A DNA stretch of 64,000 nucleotides from Solobacterium sp. (lineage in GTDB: Bacteria > Bacillota_I > Bacilli_A > Erysipelotrichales > Erysipelotrichaceae), in NCBI GenBank assembly GCA_017510405.1, contig JAFWNG010000013.1:124001-188000 (forward strand). The letters run 5' to 3'. The notes below the pieces were generated by a model that searched no databases, was not told the origin of the DNA, and worked only from the letters and a program-made list of their open reading frames with translations. This document shows, in pieces, positions 52,643 to 61,572 of the stretch. The stretch's first letter is position 1. Each line of letters begins with the position of its first letter. A program made the translations under genes and the position numbers.

Positions 52643-54082
52643 ATGGATCAGAAACACAGCGAGTATAAACTTCCGGACCGGAAACAGGCCCTGAAAAGAA
52701 CACGGGATGCCGTGGAATCCTCCTACGATCTGTTTGAAGTAAGTTCAGGCGCTGCCGGCTTAGGCCGGGGCAAAACATATTATCTGCGTACATACGGATG
52801 CCAGGCAAACGTACGCGACGGCGAAACGATGGCCGGCATGCTGGAAATGATGGGCTTCTCTTCCTGCGAGAACGAGGAAGAAGCTGATCTCCTGCTGTTC
52901 AATACGTGCGCGGTGCGCAAGGCGGCGGAAGACCGCGTGCTCGGTGAGATCGGCAGTCTGAAGACACTGAAAAAGAGACACCCGGAAAAAAAGATCGCTC
53001 TGTGCGGATGCATGGCGCAGGAAGAAAACATCGTGGATCTGCTCATTCAGAAATATCCGCAGGTCGACCTGGTCTTCGGTACTCACAATATCTATCGTCT
53101 GCCGGAGCTTCTCAGGCGGTGCATGCAGGACAATGAGCGCGTCATCGAGGTGTTCTCGGAAGAGGGCAGAGTCGTGGAAAACATGCCGGTGCGCAGAAGC
53201 CATCCGGCCAAGGGCTTTGTCAATATCATGTACGGCTGCAACAAGTTCTGCACATACTGCATCGTTCCGTATACGCGCGGAAAAGAGCGTTCCCGCCGTC
53301 AGGAGGATATTCTCAAGGAGATCATTTCCCTGAAGGAAGAGGGCAGGAAAGAGGCCGTGCTGCTCGGTCAGAACGTCAATGCGTACGGAAAAGACCTCGG
53401 CATGCAGGATGGATTTACGGATCTGCTGTGCGCGTGCGCCGAGACCGGGATCGAACGTATCCGCTTCTATACATCGCATCCGCGCGACTACAGCATCTCG
53501 ACGATCGAGGCAATGCGCCGCTATCCGAATATCATGAAATCTCTGCATCTTCCCGTGCAGTCGGGATCCGATGAGATCCTGCGCCGCATGGCAAGAGGCT
53601 ATACGGCTGGATCCTATATGGAACTGTATGACGCGATGAAAGAGCGGATCCCCGAGATCACGTTCACGACCGACCTGATCGTGGGCTTCCCGGGAGAGAC
53701 CGATGAGCAGTTCCAGAAGACGCTGGATCTTGTGGAACACTGCCGTTTCGATCTTGCATATACCTTTATCTATTCGCCGCGCAGCGGCACCCCGGCCGCG
53801 TCCATGCCGGACGATATTCCCTTTGAAGTCAAGAAACAGCGTCTGCAGATCCTCAACGATAAGATCGCGGACAGCGCGCTGGCAAACAACCGGGAATATC
53901 TCGGCCGGACCGTAAAAGTACTGTGTGAGGGAAGTTCGCGGAAAAAGGCAGATGTATACAGCGGCTACAGCGAAGAAAACAAGCTTGTAAACTTCACCGG
54001 ACCGGAAGGTCTCGAGAACCGGATCGTCGACGTAAAAGTGACCGGCGTACACAGTTTTTCACTTGACGGAGAAGCATTGTAG
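52643..54082 (+). CDS. miaB: tRNA-2-methylthio-N6-dimethylallyladenosine synthase MiaB
   Basis: A 479-residue radical-SAM methylthiotransferase that adds a methylthio group to i6A37 in tRNAs reading U-starting codons. The N-terminal UPF0004 domain has three Cys (TYGCQAN, FNTCAVRK, CGCMAQ) for one cluster. The radical-SAM motif is CNKFCTYCIVP, and a C-terminal TRAM domain lies at about 410-475. The usual G-C-Q-M-N is G-C-Q-A-N. The start has GAGGAG at 52631-52636. Both Fe-S clusters depend on the Suf system. Confidence 0.95.
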   Translation: MDQKHSEYKLPDRKQALKRTRDAVESSYDLFEVSSGAAGLGRGKTYYLRTYGCQANVRDGETMAGMLEMMGFSSCENEEEADLLLFNTCAVRKAAEDRVLGEIGSLKTLKKRHPEKKIALCGCMAQEENIVDLLIQKYPQVDLVFGTHNIYRLPELLRRCMQDNERVIEVFSEEGRVVENMPVRRSHPAKGFVNIMYGCNKFCTYCIVPYTRGKERSRRQEDILKEIISLKEEGRKEAVLLGQNVNAYGKDLGMQDGFTDLLCACAETGIERIRFYTSHPRDYSISTIEAMRRYPNIMKSLHLPVQSGSDEILRRMARGYTAGSYMELYDAMKERIPEITFTTDLIVGFPGETDEQFQKTLDLVEHCRFDLAYTFIYSPRSGTPAASMPDDIPFEVKKQRLQILNDKIADSALANNREYLGRTVKVLCEGSSRKKADVYSGYSEENKLVNFTGPEGLENRIVDVKVTGVHSFSLDGEAL

Positions 54083-54105
54083 CAGAAGCAGGTTTTTATT
54101 ATAAT
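54077..54105 (+). promoter_or_regulatory. Promoter of the RNase J2-like gene and ftsK
   Basis: TTGTAG (54077-54082), 17 bp spacer and perfect TATAAT (54100-54105). It overlaps the end of miaB. Confidence 0.65.
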
Positions 54106-54144
54106 AAGCCTGAAAAGCATCACCTTTTTCGGAGGATAATGAAT

Positions 54145-55812
54145 ATGAGTAAAGTACGTATATTCGCGCTCGGCGGTCTTGATGAAGACGGCAAGAATAT
54201 GTATATCGTCGAAAACGATGAAGATATATTTATTATGGAATGCGGTCTCAAATATCCCGGTCAGGGACAGATGGGAATCGAGATCATCATTCCGGATTTT
54301 TCCTATCTGGAAGAGAATAAAGACCGGATCAAGGCGATCTTCATTACCCACGGTCACGATGATGTGATGGGAGCTCTGTCGCATCTGGTAAAGGATTTCC
54401 CGAATATTCCGGTATATATGGCGCCGTTTACGGCAATGATGTTTGAACGGCGCATCAGGAAACTCGGACTCGGCAAGGTCAATATCAAGAAGATCCGCAG
54501 AAATGCGAAATTCAAGATCGGAAAGACCGAGATCCGCACCTTCGGTACGACCCAGTCCATTGCCGACGGCTTCGGTCTGGCAATCAAGACGGAAGACGGC
54601 TTCGTCGTCTATTCCGGCGAGTTCATTGAGGACTACAGCGTCAGAAACGATTCCTTCCGCTTCGACGTCACCAATATCACCGATCTCGGTGCGGCCGGCG
54701 TACTGGCGCTGCTGTGCGAATCGGTAGGCGCGACAAGAGAAGGGCATTCCTCACCGAATCACCGCATTACCGAGCAGATCGAGACGTATTTCGAGGATTC
54801 ACCCGGACGTATTTTCATCACGGTATTCAACCAGAATATATACCGTGTCATAGAGATCGTGGAACTTGTGGTAAAATACAACCGGAAAGTCATGATCTAC
54901 GACACCGAGCTGCGCGCTCTGATGTCGGATATGGCTTCTCTTGGCTACTATCATATTCCGGCAGGACTGGAGATCCTTCCGGAGGATTTCCGCAATGAGA
55001 TGGAAAATGTCGTTGTGATCATCTCCGGCACCGGCTCCAGCATCTTCAAGAAGATCCACAACATCGCCACGAAGGAAGACGACAAGATCGAACTGCGTGC
55101 CAGCGATACCGTGATCGTCGCTTCGCCGGCAGTTCCGGGAACCGAGCGGCAGGAAAGCGCGATGGAGGACGATCTGTACAAGGAAGGCGCCCGGGTATGC
55201 CTGGTGGACTCCAAGCGGGCATTCTCCATGCATGCGTCCGTCGAGGACATCAAGATGATGATCTCGCTGCTGAAGCCGCAGTACTATGTACCGGTGAAGG
55301 GCGAATACCGTCAGCTGATCGCCAACGCGATGATCGCGCTGAATATGGGATACGATCCCGATAAGATCATCGTTCTCGACAACGGCCAGATCGCTGCGAT
55401 TGAAGACGGCAGCCTGAATATGAGTTTCGATCATATCCGTGCCGACGACATTCTCGTGGACGGCAAGGAGAACCTGGATTCCAGCGGTATGGTCCTGAAA
55501 GACCGTGAACTGCTTTCGACAGACGGCGTCATCGTCGTCGGCGTCGTCATGAACCATGTGACAAAAGAACTGATCGGAGGACCGGACGTGCAGAGCCGCG
55601 GCGTTATCTATCTGAAGGACGCGGACTATATGATCCGGGAGATCGGTGCGATCATGGAACGGACGATCATCGCCGCCGTGAATGACGGCCGTTATGACAA
55701 TATGTCATGCCGGGTGGAGGCAAGAGATGCCATCCAGCGGTATGTCATGCGTGAGACCGGCAAGAGGCCGATGATTTTGCCTGCGATCGTAGAGATCAAT
55801 ACGGCAGATTAG
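54145..55812 (+). CDS. RNase J2-like protein with a degenerate active site
   Basis: A 555-residue protein of the RNase J family (beta-lactamase fold, beta-CASP and C-terminal domains at normal positions). Key metal ligands are replaced. The HxHxDH motif reads HGHDDV (His69, His71, Asp73, then Val). The motif that is normally HSIPD reads TTQSIAD, GDFK reads GEFI, and PVHGEYR reads PVKGEYR. Loss of this kind is known for RNase J2, which pairs with active RNase J1. I therefore call it RNase J2-like (RnjB) and expect another, intact RNase J elsewhere in the genome. I chose ATG 54145, 9 bases after GGAGG. It lies 17 bases before ftsK and is likely co-transcribed. Confidence 0.85.
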   Translation: MSKVRIFALGGLDEDGKNMYIVENDEDIFIMECGLKYPGQGQMGIEIIIPDFSYLEENKDRIKAIFITHGHDDVMGALSHLVKDFPNIPVYMAPFTAMMFERRIRKLGLGKVNIKKIRRNAKFKIGKTEIRTFGTTQSIADGFGLAIKTEDGFVVYSGEFIEDYSVRNDSFRFDVTNITDLGAAGVLALLCESVGATREGHSSPNHRITEQIETYFEDSPGRIFITVFNQNIYRVIEIVELVVKYNRKVMIYDTELRALMSDMASLGYYHIPAGLEILPEDFRNEMENVVVIISGTGSSIFKKIHNIATKEDDKIELRASDTVIVASPAVPGTERQESAMEDDLYKEGARVCLVDSKRAFSMHASVEDIKMMISLLKPQYYVPVKGEYRQLIANAMIALNMGYDPDKIIVLDNGQIAAIEDGSLNMSFDHIRADDILVDGKENLDSSGMVLKDRELLSTDGVIVVGVVMNHVTKELIGGPDVQSRGVIYLKDADYMIREIGAIMERTIIAAVNDGRYDNMSCRVEARDAIQRYVMRETGKRPMILPAIVEINTAD

Positions 55813-55829
55813 AATATCTGAGGTAAAGA

Positions 55830-58427
55830 GTGGCAAGAAAAACGAAACAACAGATACTGAAAGAAGAACAGGAAAAGAAACAGAAAGAAGTGACAAGCCA
55901 GTGGATCACAAGTGTGATCCTTTTCGCATTAGCGCTGATCGGCATTATGAAGCTCGGCGTTGTCGGAACCTTCCTCTATAATCTGTGCCGGTACCTGATC
56001 GGCGACAGATTCCTGCTGCTGTTCGGACTGGCGGCTGTATGGACAAGCGCGCGGCTGTATCTGCGCAGAAAGGGAAACGAGGTGCTTGAACATCCGTTTG
56101 CGTTCCTGTGCGTGATCCTCGCCCTGGTGCTGATCTCAGCGGCGCAGTATACGCCGGCTGAAAGCAACGGACTGTATGTACTGAGCGAATACTCCGCAAT
56201 GACGAAGGAATTCTTCTCGGCCGATCCGCCGGCGACATGCGGCGGCGGCATCATCGGTGCCTGCCTGTATGCGCTGATCTCCGCGGTGATCTCGCGCGGC
56301 GGCGTGTGGCTGACGATCGTGGTGCTTCTGGCCATCGCGGTCATCCTGTTTGTACCGCCCGCATGCTGGAAGAGCATGGGAAAAACAATAAAGGAATTCC
56401 TGGAGCGGCCGGAGGATGATCCGGAACCCGAACCGGAACCGGAGCCGGAAGAAGAAAAACCGACGCCGAATATCTGGCGGATCCTCGATGACCGCAAGCA
56501 GAAACGCCTGCAGCGGATCGACGCCGACGAACCGCAGGAGAAACATCCGGAAGACAGACAACCGGAAGAACAGACGCCTGTTCCCGCGTATGTCGAACCG
56601 GTGCGTCCGGCAGAAACACCGGCATATCGTCCGGGCGAATTCGATATCCGGGCGGATGAACCGACGGAGACGATCTCCCTTGACGTCCCGCAGATGGGCA
56701 AGGTGAATAAGCCGATCGAGATCGGCATCAAACCGGGTCATAAATCCATATTCATTGACGCGGACAGCACCGGGTCTTTCCCGACGGAAGGTCATTATAC
56801 CGAATACCAGCCGGCATCGGATCCGGAGCCGGAGTATATTCCGGAAGAGTTCCCGGCGGAAGAACCGGAGGAAGAAGAGATCGTGCAGCGTCCGCAGCCG
56901 GTGCAGAAGCCGGAAGAAAAGAAGCCGCAGGAAGCGCCGGTACAGAGAACACAGAAAAATCTCCGCCGGCGTACGAAGAAATACACTCTGCCAAATCCCA
57001 ATGCCGTACTGGATCCGGCATCGCCGCAGTCGCAGAATCCGGCGGCGATGCGTACCGCAAGAGAGCAGGGAGAATCGCTCATCCGTATCCTGAAGAACTT
57101 CGATGTGGACGCGAAGCTGCTGGATGTTCATATCGGTCCGGCTGTCACGCAGTATGAGATCCGTCCGGACGCGAACGTTAAAGTATCCAAGATCAATACG
57201 CTTGCGGATGACATAAAGATGCAGATGGCGGTAAAAGACGTGCGTATCGAAGCACCGATCCCGGGCCGCAATGCCGTCGGCATCGAAGTGCCGAATGCCC
57301 ATGTTTCCGTCGTTAAGATGAAGGAACTCGTTTCGGCGGAGACAGACCCGAGTCCGCTGCTGTTCTACGTCGGCAAGGACCTGCTTGGCAACTGCGTCAC
57401 ATGCCGTCTGGACAAGATGCCGCATCTGCTGATCGCCGGTGCGACCGGCTCCGGCAAATCGGTATGCATGAACGCCATCATAACGTCGCTGCTGCTGCGG
57501 ACGAATCCGGATGACGTGAAGATGCTGCTGATCGACCCGAAGAAGGTCGAATTCACGCCGTACCGCAATATTCCGCATCTGATCGGACCGGTCATCAATG
57601 ACGCCGCCAAGGCAGCCAATGCCCTGCAGATCATTGTGAATATCATGGATTCCCGCTACAACATCTTTGCCGAGAACTCCGTGCGCAATATCGCCGGCTA
57701 CAACGCGCTGGTCGAAAAGCATCCGGAAGATCCGGGACTGAAGAAAATGCCGTATATCGTCGTGATCATCGACGAGCTGGCCGACCTGATGCTGGTTGCC
57801 GGCAAGGAAGTGGAAGCGAGCATTCAGCGCATCACGCAGCTTGCCCGCGCCGCCGGCATTCATCTGATCGTTGCGACCCAGCGTCCGTCCACCGATGTCA
57901 TCACCGGCGTCATCAAAGCGAATATCCCGTCCCGTATCGCGTTTGCGGTATCGAGCGGGATCGACTCGCGTACGATCCTCGATCATGTCGGCGCGGAGCG
58001 TCTGCTCGGCAACGGCGACATGCTCTTCGCACCGTCGGCACAGAAGCCGCAGCGTGTGCAGGGCGTCTTCCTGACGGACGACGAAGTACAGCGGGTGACG
58101 GAAAATGTTTCCGCGCAGGCAGTACCGGTCTATGATGATGCCTTCGTGCTTCTCGAAAGCGCCCAGGAAGGCGGCTTCGGAGGCGGCGGGGCAGCGGATG
58201 ATCCGCTTTACGAAGAAGTCAAGGAATATGTCATCCAGGACCAGAAAGCCAGTACGTCGCTTCTGCAGAGACGCTTCGGCATCGGCTATAACCGCGCTGC
58301 CCGCATGATCGATCTGCTGGAGGAAAACGGCGTGATCGGTCCGGCAAGAGGTTCCAAGCCGAGAGAAGTATTCCTGAAGCCGGAAGGCGGTTCCAACCGC
58401 ACCGAATCCGGCGGAACATGGAACTGA
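55830..58427 (+). CDS. ftsK: DNA translocase FtsK/SpoIIIE
   Basis: An 865-residue septum-located DNA pump that clears chromosomes from the division plane. About four membrane helices occupy residues 25-185. An acidic Pro/Glu/Gln-rich linker (about 190-400) has EP repeats. The RecA-like motor has Walker A GATGSGKSV near residue 540, Walker B IVVIIDELADLM near 645, and a C-terminal gamma winged helix (about 790-850) that reads KOPS/SRS-type polar DNA sequences. Start GTG 55830 has GAGGT at 55820-55824. RNase J next to ftsK is common in Bacillota. Confidence 0.95.
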   Translation: MARKTKQQILKEEQEKKQKEVTSQWITSVILFALALIGIMKLGVVGTFLYNLCRYLIGDRFLLLFGLAAVWTSARLYLRRKGNEVLEHPFAFLCVILALVLISAAQYTPAESNGLYVLSEYSAMTKEFFSADPPATCGGGIIGACLYALISAVISRGGVWLTIVVLLAIAVILFVPPACWKSMGKTIKEFLERPEDDPEPEPEPEPEEEKPTPNIWRILDDRKQKRLQRIDADEPQEKHPEDRQPEEQTPVPAYVEPVRPAETPAYRPGEFDIRADEPTETISLDVPQMGKVNKPIEIGIKPGHKSIFIDADSTGSFPTEGHYTEYQPASDPEPEYIPEEFPAEEPEEEEIVQRPQPVQKPEEKKPQEAPVQRTQKNLRRRTKKYTLPNPNAVLDPASPQSQNPAAMRTAREQGESLIRILKNFDVDAKLLDVHIGPAVTQYEIRPDANVKVSKINTLADDIKMQMAVKDVRIEAPIPGRNAVGIEVPNAHVSVVKMKELVSAETDPSPLLFYVGKDLLGNCVTCRLDKMPHLLIAGATGSGKSVCMNAIITSLLLRTNPDDVKMLLIDPKKVEFTPYRNIPHLIGPVINDAAKAANALQIIVNIMDSRYNIFAENSVRNIAGYNALVEKHPEDPGLKKMPYIVVIIDELADLMLVAGKEVEASIQRITQLARAAGIHLIVATQRPSTDVITGVIKANIPSRIAFAVSSGIDSRTILDHVGAERLLGNGDMLFAPSAQKPQRVQGVFLTDDEVQRVTENVSAQAVPVYDDAFVLLESAQEGGFGGGGAADDPLYEEVKEYVIQDQKASTSLLQRRFGIGYNRAARMIDLLEENGVIGPARGSKPREVFLKPEGGSNRTESGGTWN

Positions 58428-58456
58428 GCTGAAAACAGCGCACTGATCCCATAACT

Positions 58457-58493
58457 GACCGGTTTCCGACAGGGAAACCGGTCTTTCTGTTTC
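58457..58493 (+). terminator. Terminator of ftsK
   Basis: GACCGGTTTCC (58457-58467) pairs with GGAAACCGGTC (58473-58483), followed by TTTCTGTTT. Confidence 0.82.
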
Positions 58494-58569
58494 ATACAGC
58501 AGGTGTTTGGCGGTTTGCGGTGACAGCACAGACGTTTTACCATCACAGTGCAGTAAGCAAGGAGGGTGT

Positions 58570-58875
58570 ATGTTAAACAGCTGTGTGATCGTCGGCAGAG
58601 TGGCCGAACCGCTGGAACTGAAAACGACCAGCAAGGGAAATCCCGTGGCGCATATGATCGTGGAATCGGACAAGAGTTTCCGGAATGAGGACGGAACGCT
58701 CGGCAAGGACCGCTTCAAGGTGACCCTGTGGCGGGGAATCGCGGAGGAGTGCGCCGAAGCGCTGCATGTCGGATCGCTCGTTGCCGTCAAAGGCCGCATG
58801 CAGTCGGATATGTATGAGAAAAACGATGTCCAGTATTACAACTGCGAGGTGATTGCCGAGCGCGTCGCGTATTAG
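58570..58875 (+). CDS. Short single-stranded DNA-binding protein without acidic tail
   Basis: A 101-residue SSB consisting of just the OB fold (LNSCVIVGRVAEPLELKTTSKGNPVAHM...DRFKVTLWRGIAEECAE...KGRMQSD). The flexible linker and the acidic protein-binding tip (DDDIPF type) of normal SSB are absent. This is the layout of SsbB/YwpH, which protects incoming DNA during transformation, so it may be the competence-specific SSB of this organism. A role outside competence cannot be excluded. ATG 58570 has AGGAGGG upstream. It has its own terminator. Confidence 0.88.
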   Translation: MLNSCVIVGRVAEPLELKTTSKGNPVAHMIVESDKSFRNEDGTLGKDRFKVTLWRGIAEECAEALHVGSLVAVKGRMQSDMYEKNDVQYYNCEVIAERVAY

Positions 58876-58898
58876 CGGATACCGCGCGTACAGAAGAG

Positions 58899-58942
58899 AA
58901 ACCGGAGGAAGTGACGGTATTTCACTTGTTCCGGTTTTTTTA
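58899..58942 (+). terminator. Terminator of ssb
   Basis: AAACCGGA..AAGTG pairs with CACTTG.TCCGGTTT (58923-58938) with a short internal mismatch, followed by a T run. Confidence 0.75.
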
Positions 58943-58954
58943 ACTGCTGTTTTC

Positions 58955-58963
58955 TGCTAAAAT
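58955..58963 (+). promoter_or_regulatory. Extended -10 promoter of ffh
   Basis: TGCTAAAAT at 58955-58963 is an extended -10 with one change from consensus, 21 bases before the ATG. Confidence 0.5.
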
Positions 58964-58984
58964 ACTGCCCGTAAGGAGTTGGAT

Positions 58985-60400
58985 ATGGCATTTGATTCAT
59001 TAAGTGAACGTTTAAATAAAACTATGCGCAACATCGCCGGCAAAGGCAAGCTGAGCGATGCCAATATGGAAGATATGCTGAAAGAGGTGCGTCTTGCACT
59101 TCTGGAAGCGGATGTAAACTATCGTATCGTGAAGCAGTTCCTGGAAGAGATCCGGGAAAAGGCCCGCGGTGAGGACGTCATCAACAGCGTTGAACCGGGC
59201 CAGATGCTCGTCAAGATCGTCCACGATCAGCTGATCGAACTGCTCGGCAATGAAGAAGCCGGCCTGAATTTCAAGGAAGAAGGGCTGACCATCATCATGC
59301 TCGTCGGTCTTCAGGGTACCGGTAAAACGACCAGCGTGGCAAAGATTGCACGGATCTGCGCCAACAAATACAACCGGAAGAACCTGCTGATCGCAGCTGA
59401 CGTCATCCGTCCGGCAGCCATCGAACAGCTGCAGACGCTCGGCAAAGAGATCGATACCGAAGTATTCACGCTCGGCACGTCGGTCAATGCGCTTGAGACG
59501 GTACGCAGAGGCGTCGAATACGCAAAGCAGAACGGCTATGACACCGTATTCATCGATACTGCCGGCCGTCTGCACATCGATGAAGAACTGATGAATGAGC
59601 TGCGGCAGATCAATGCGGCTGTACATCCGGATGAGATCCTTCTGACAGTCGACGCAATGACCGGTCAGGATATCGTCAACGTCGCCCGCGCATTCAGCGA
59701 AACACTTCCGCTTACCGGTCTGGTCGTCACAAAGTTTGACGGTGACTCCAGAGGCGGCGGCGTTCTGTCGGTAAAGAAGATCACGAACGTTCCGGTCAAG
59801 TTCGTCGGTGAAGGCGAAAAGATCGAAGATATGGACATCTTCTATCCGGACCGTATGGCAGACCGGATCCTCGGCATGGGCGATATCGTATCGCTCGTCG
59901 AACGTGCTCAGGAAAAGATGGACATGGAAGAGACCGAGCGGATGGCCGAACGCATGCTCAGCGGCAAATTCACCATGGATGACATGCTGAAACAGTTCGA
60001 ACAGATCCAGAAACTCGGACCGCTGGGCGGCATCATGAAGATGCTGCCGGGATTCAACCAGTACGCGGACATGCTCGATGAAGCAAAGGCAAACGACGCC
60101 ATGAAGCATACAAAGGCGATCATTCAGTCCATGACGCCGTATGAACGTGCGAACCCGGCAAAGATCCGTTCCACGATGAAAAAGCGTATTGCCCGCGGTT
60201 CCGGCACGACGGTCAACGATGTCAACCGTCTGATCAACCAGTTCAGCAAGATGAAAAAGGCCATGGATCAGATCGGCAGTATGCAGAGATCCGGAAACCT
60301 CAATGAACAGACACTGGAACGCATGATGGCAAACGCTGAAAAGAACGGCCAGCTGCCCGCAAATATGCGCATGCCTTACCGGAACGACAAGAAAAACTGA
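58985..60400 (+). CDS. ffh: Signal recognition particle protein Ffh
   Basis: This 471-residue SRP GTPase delivers nascent membrane proteins to the FtsY receptor. An N domain (1-85) is followed by the G domain with LQGTGKTTS near residue 105, DTAGR and TKFDGDSRGGG. The Met-rich M domain (about 300-440) contains KRIARGSGTTVNDVN, the SRP RNA-binding helix-turn-helix. ATG 58985 is 6 bases after AAGGAG; the TTG at 58979 is too close. The ylxM gene usually found before ffh is missing. A strong perfect stem follows. Confidence 0.96.
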   Translation: MAFDSLSERLNKTMRNIAGKGKLSDANMEDMLKEVRLALLEADVNYRIVKQFLEEIREKARGEDVINSVEPGQMLVKIVHDQLIELLGNEEAGLNFKEEGLTIIMLVGLQGTGKTTSVAKIARICANKYNRKNLLIAADVIRPAAIEQLQTLGKEIDTEVFTLGTSVNALETVRRGVEYAKQNGYDTVFIDTAGRLHIDEELMNELRQINAAVHPDEILLTVDAMTGQDIVNVARAFSETLPLTGLVVTKFDGDSRGGGVLSVKKITNVPVKFVGEGEKIEDMDIFYPDRMADRILGMGDIVSLVERAQEKMDMEETERMAERMLSGKFTMDDMLKQFEQIQKLGPLGGIMKMLPGFNQYADMLDEAKANDAMKHTKAIIQSMTPYERANPAKIRSTMKKRIARGSGTTVNDVNRLINQFSKMKKAMDQIGSMQRSGNLNEQTLERMMANAEKNGQLPANMRMPYRNDKKN

Positions 60401-60405
60401 AAATA

Positions 60406-60443
60406 AATAAAGGTGTCAAGGATTTTTACTTGACACCTTTATT
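60406..60443 (+). terminator. 15-bp perfect stem after ffh
   Basis: AATAAAGGTGTCAAG (60406-60420) pairs with CTTGACACCTTTATT (60429-60443) around an 8-base T-rich loop. There is no T run beyond TTTATTA. It probably works as a terminator or as 3' protection. Its 3' arm contains the -35 box of the rpsP promoter. Confidence 0.7.
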
Positions 60444-60458
60444 ACAGAATGCTAGACT
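60430..60458 (+). promoter_or_regulatory. Promoter of rpsP-khpA-rimM-trmD
   Basis: A perfect -35 TTGACA (60430-60435), 17 bp spacer and TAGACT (60453-60458) with TGC before it (extended -10). The -35 lies in the downstream arm of the ffh stem. Confidence 0.75.
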
Positions 60459-60489
60459 CATAACTGCTGATTAAAGGAGGAAAAAAACT

Positions 60490-60771
60490 ATGGCTGTTAA
60501 GCTTCGTTTAAAGAGAATGGGTGCAAAGAAGGCACCGAGATATCGTATCGTTGTTGCGGATTCCCGCGCACCGAGAGACGGACGTGATATTGAAACGATC
60601 GGACACTACAACCCGACAACAGAACCGGCTGAACTGTTTGTAGACACAGAGAAGGCTATGAAATGGCTCAATGTCGGTGCCCAGCCGTCTGACACTGTCC
60701 GCAATCTGCTTTCCCGTGCAGGTGTCATGGAACAGTTCCACAAGGAACACGCAGCAAAAAAGGCTAAGTAA
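60490..60771 (+). CDS. rpsP: 30S ribosomal protein S16
   Basis: A 93-residue small-subunit protein that stabilises 16S rRNA folding. The family start [30 protein letters not shown] and IETIGHYNP are conserved. The start has AAAGGAGG at 60474-60481, 8 bases from the ATG. First gene of the conserved cluster rpsP-khpA-rimM-trmD, with 5 bases to khpA. Confidence 0.97.
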   Translation: MAVKLRLKRMGAKKAPRYRIVVADSRAPRDGRDIETIGHYNPTTEPAELFVDTEKAMKWLNVGAQPSDTVRNLLSRAGVMEQFHKEHAAKKAK

Positions 60772-60776
60772 ACTGT

Positions 60777-61025
60777 ATGGCTGAACTCGATAAGGTTCTT
60801 TATGACCTTGTGAAGCCGATGGTTGCAGATCCGCAGAGTCTTGAGATCCGCATGATGCCGAGTCTTGATGAAGACGAAGTCGCTCTGCATGTATATGCAA
60901 AGGATGATGACATTGCCCGTCTGATCGGCAGAAAAGGCAGTATGGCAAGCGCACTGCGTCAGGTCATGTCCGTTGCGAGCCACGCTGAAGACAAGAAGGT
61001 CACTATCAAGTTTGAACAGATCTGA
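60777..61025 (+). CDS. khpA: KH-domain RNA-binding protein KhpA
   Basis: An 82-residue protein made of one KH domain with the GxxG loop GRKG at residues 51-54. KhpA pairs with KhpB/EloR and controls RNA and cell elongation in Bacillota; khpB is not in this window. The position between rpsP and rimM is conserved. No strong ribosome binding site; translation may be coupled to rpsP. Confidence 0.92.
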   Translation: MAELDKVLYDLVKPMVADPQSLEIRMMPSLDEDEVALHVYAKDDDIARLIGRKGSMASALRQVMSVASHAEDKKVTIKFEQI

Positions 61026-61050
61026 ACGGGACAGGAATGTTCCGTTTTTT
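61025..61050 (+). terminator. Weak hairpin between khpA and rimM
   Basis: AACGG..AC at 61025 pairs imperfectly with GT.CCGTT at 61039-61045, followed by a T run to 61050. It could lower expression of rimM-trmD relative to rpsP. Confidence 0.5.
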
Positions 61051-61062
61051 CGGAGGGAAGAC

Positions 61063-61572
61063 ATGGAACTGGTATGTATCGGAAAAATCGTGAATACTCA
61101 CGGGATCAAAGGGGAAGTCAAGATAGAATCGTATTCGGATTTTGACGCCCTGCGCTACCGGAAAGGAAATACCGTCTATATTCTCAAAGACGGAGAATAT
61201 CTGCCGCTGAAGACTGCTTCCTTCCGGGTCCATAAGGGCTTTTCGCTGGTGTCATTTGAAGGCCTAGGCAATATCAATGACGTGGAATGCTGCAAGCAGT
61301 GCGAAGTCTGGTATGAGCGGGAAGCCCGCGAACCCCTGAAGAAAGGGGAATACTACCGCAGTGAGCTGATCTCGCTGAAGGTGATCGGCACAGCCGGTGA
61401 AGAGATCGGGACGGTCACGGACGTCGAAGAGACAAACGGAGCTCAGAACAATCTTCGTGTGGCGCTGAAGGAAGGCGGCACCGTGCTGATTCCCTATGTG
61501 CCGCAGTTTATCGCCGACGTCGATACAGAGAAGGGCATCCTGACGGTACAGAATACGGAGGGACTGCTGTGA
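61063..61572 (+). CDS. rimM: Ribosome maturation factor RimM
   Basis: A 169-residue protein that binds S19 and helps mature the 30S head. The N-terminal beta-barrel has CIGKIVNTHGIKGEVKI, and the C-terminal PRC-barrel has VIPY-type LIPYVPQFIADVD. ATG 61063 follows GGAGGGAAG; the open frame upstream lies in khpA and the hairpin. It overlaps trmD by 4 bases (GTGA). Confidence 0.95.
   Translation: MELVCIGKIVNTHGIKGEVKIESYSDFDALRYRKGNTVYILKDGEYLPLKTASFRVHKGFSLVSFEGLGNINDVECCKQCEVWYEREAREPLKKGEYYRSELISLKVIGTAGEEIGTVTDVEETNGAQNNLRVALKEGGTVLIPYVPQFIADVDTEKGILTVQNTEGLL

Noticed and set aside
58428-58569. Possible small gene between ftsK and ssb
   Set aside because: The stretch contains the ftsK terminator and no start codon with a ribosome binding site other than that of ssb.
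56136-58799. 887-residue open frame on the minus strand across ftsK and ssb
   Set aside because: It is a mirror frame of ftsK produced by codon bias; it has no ribosome binding site and no recognisable domain, and it covers a clear, conserved gene.
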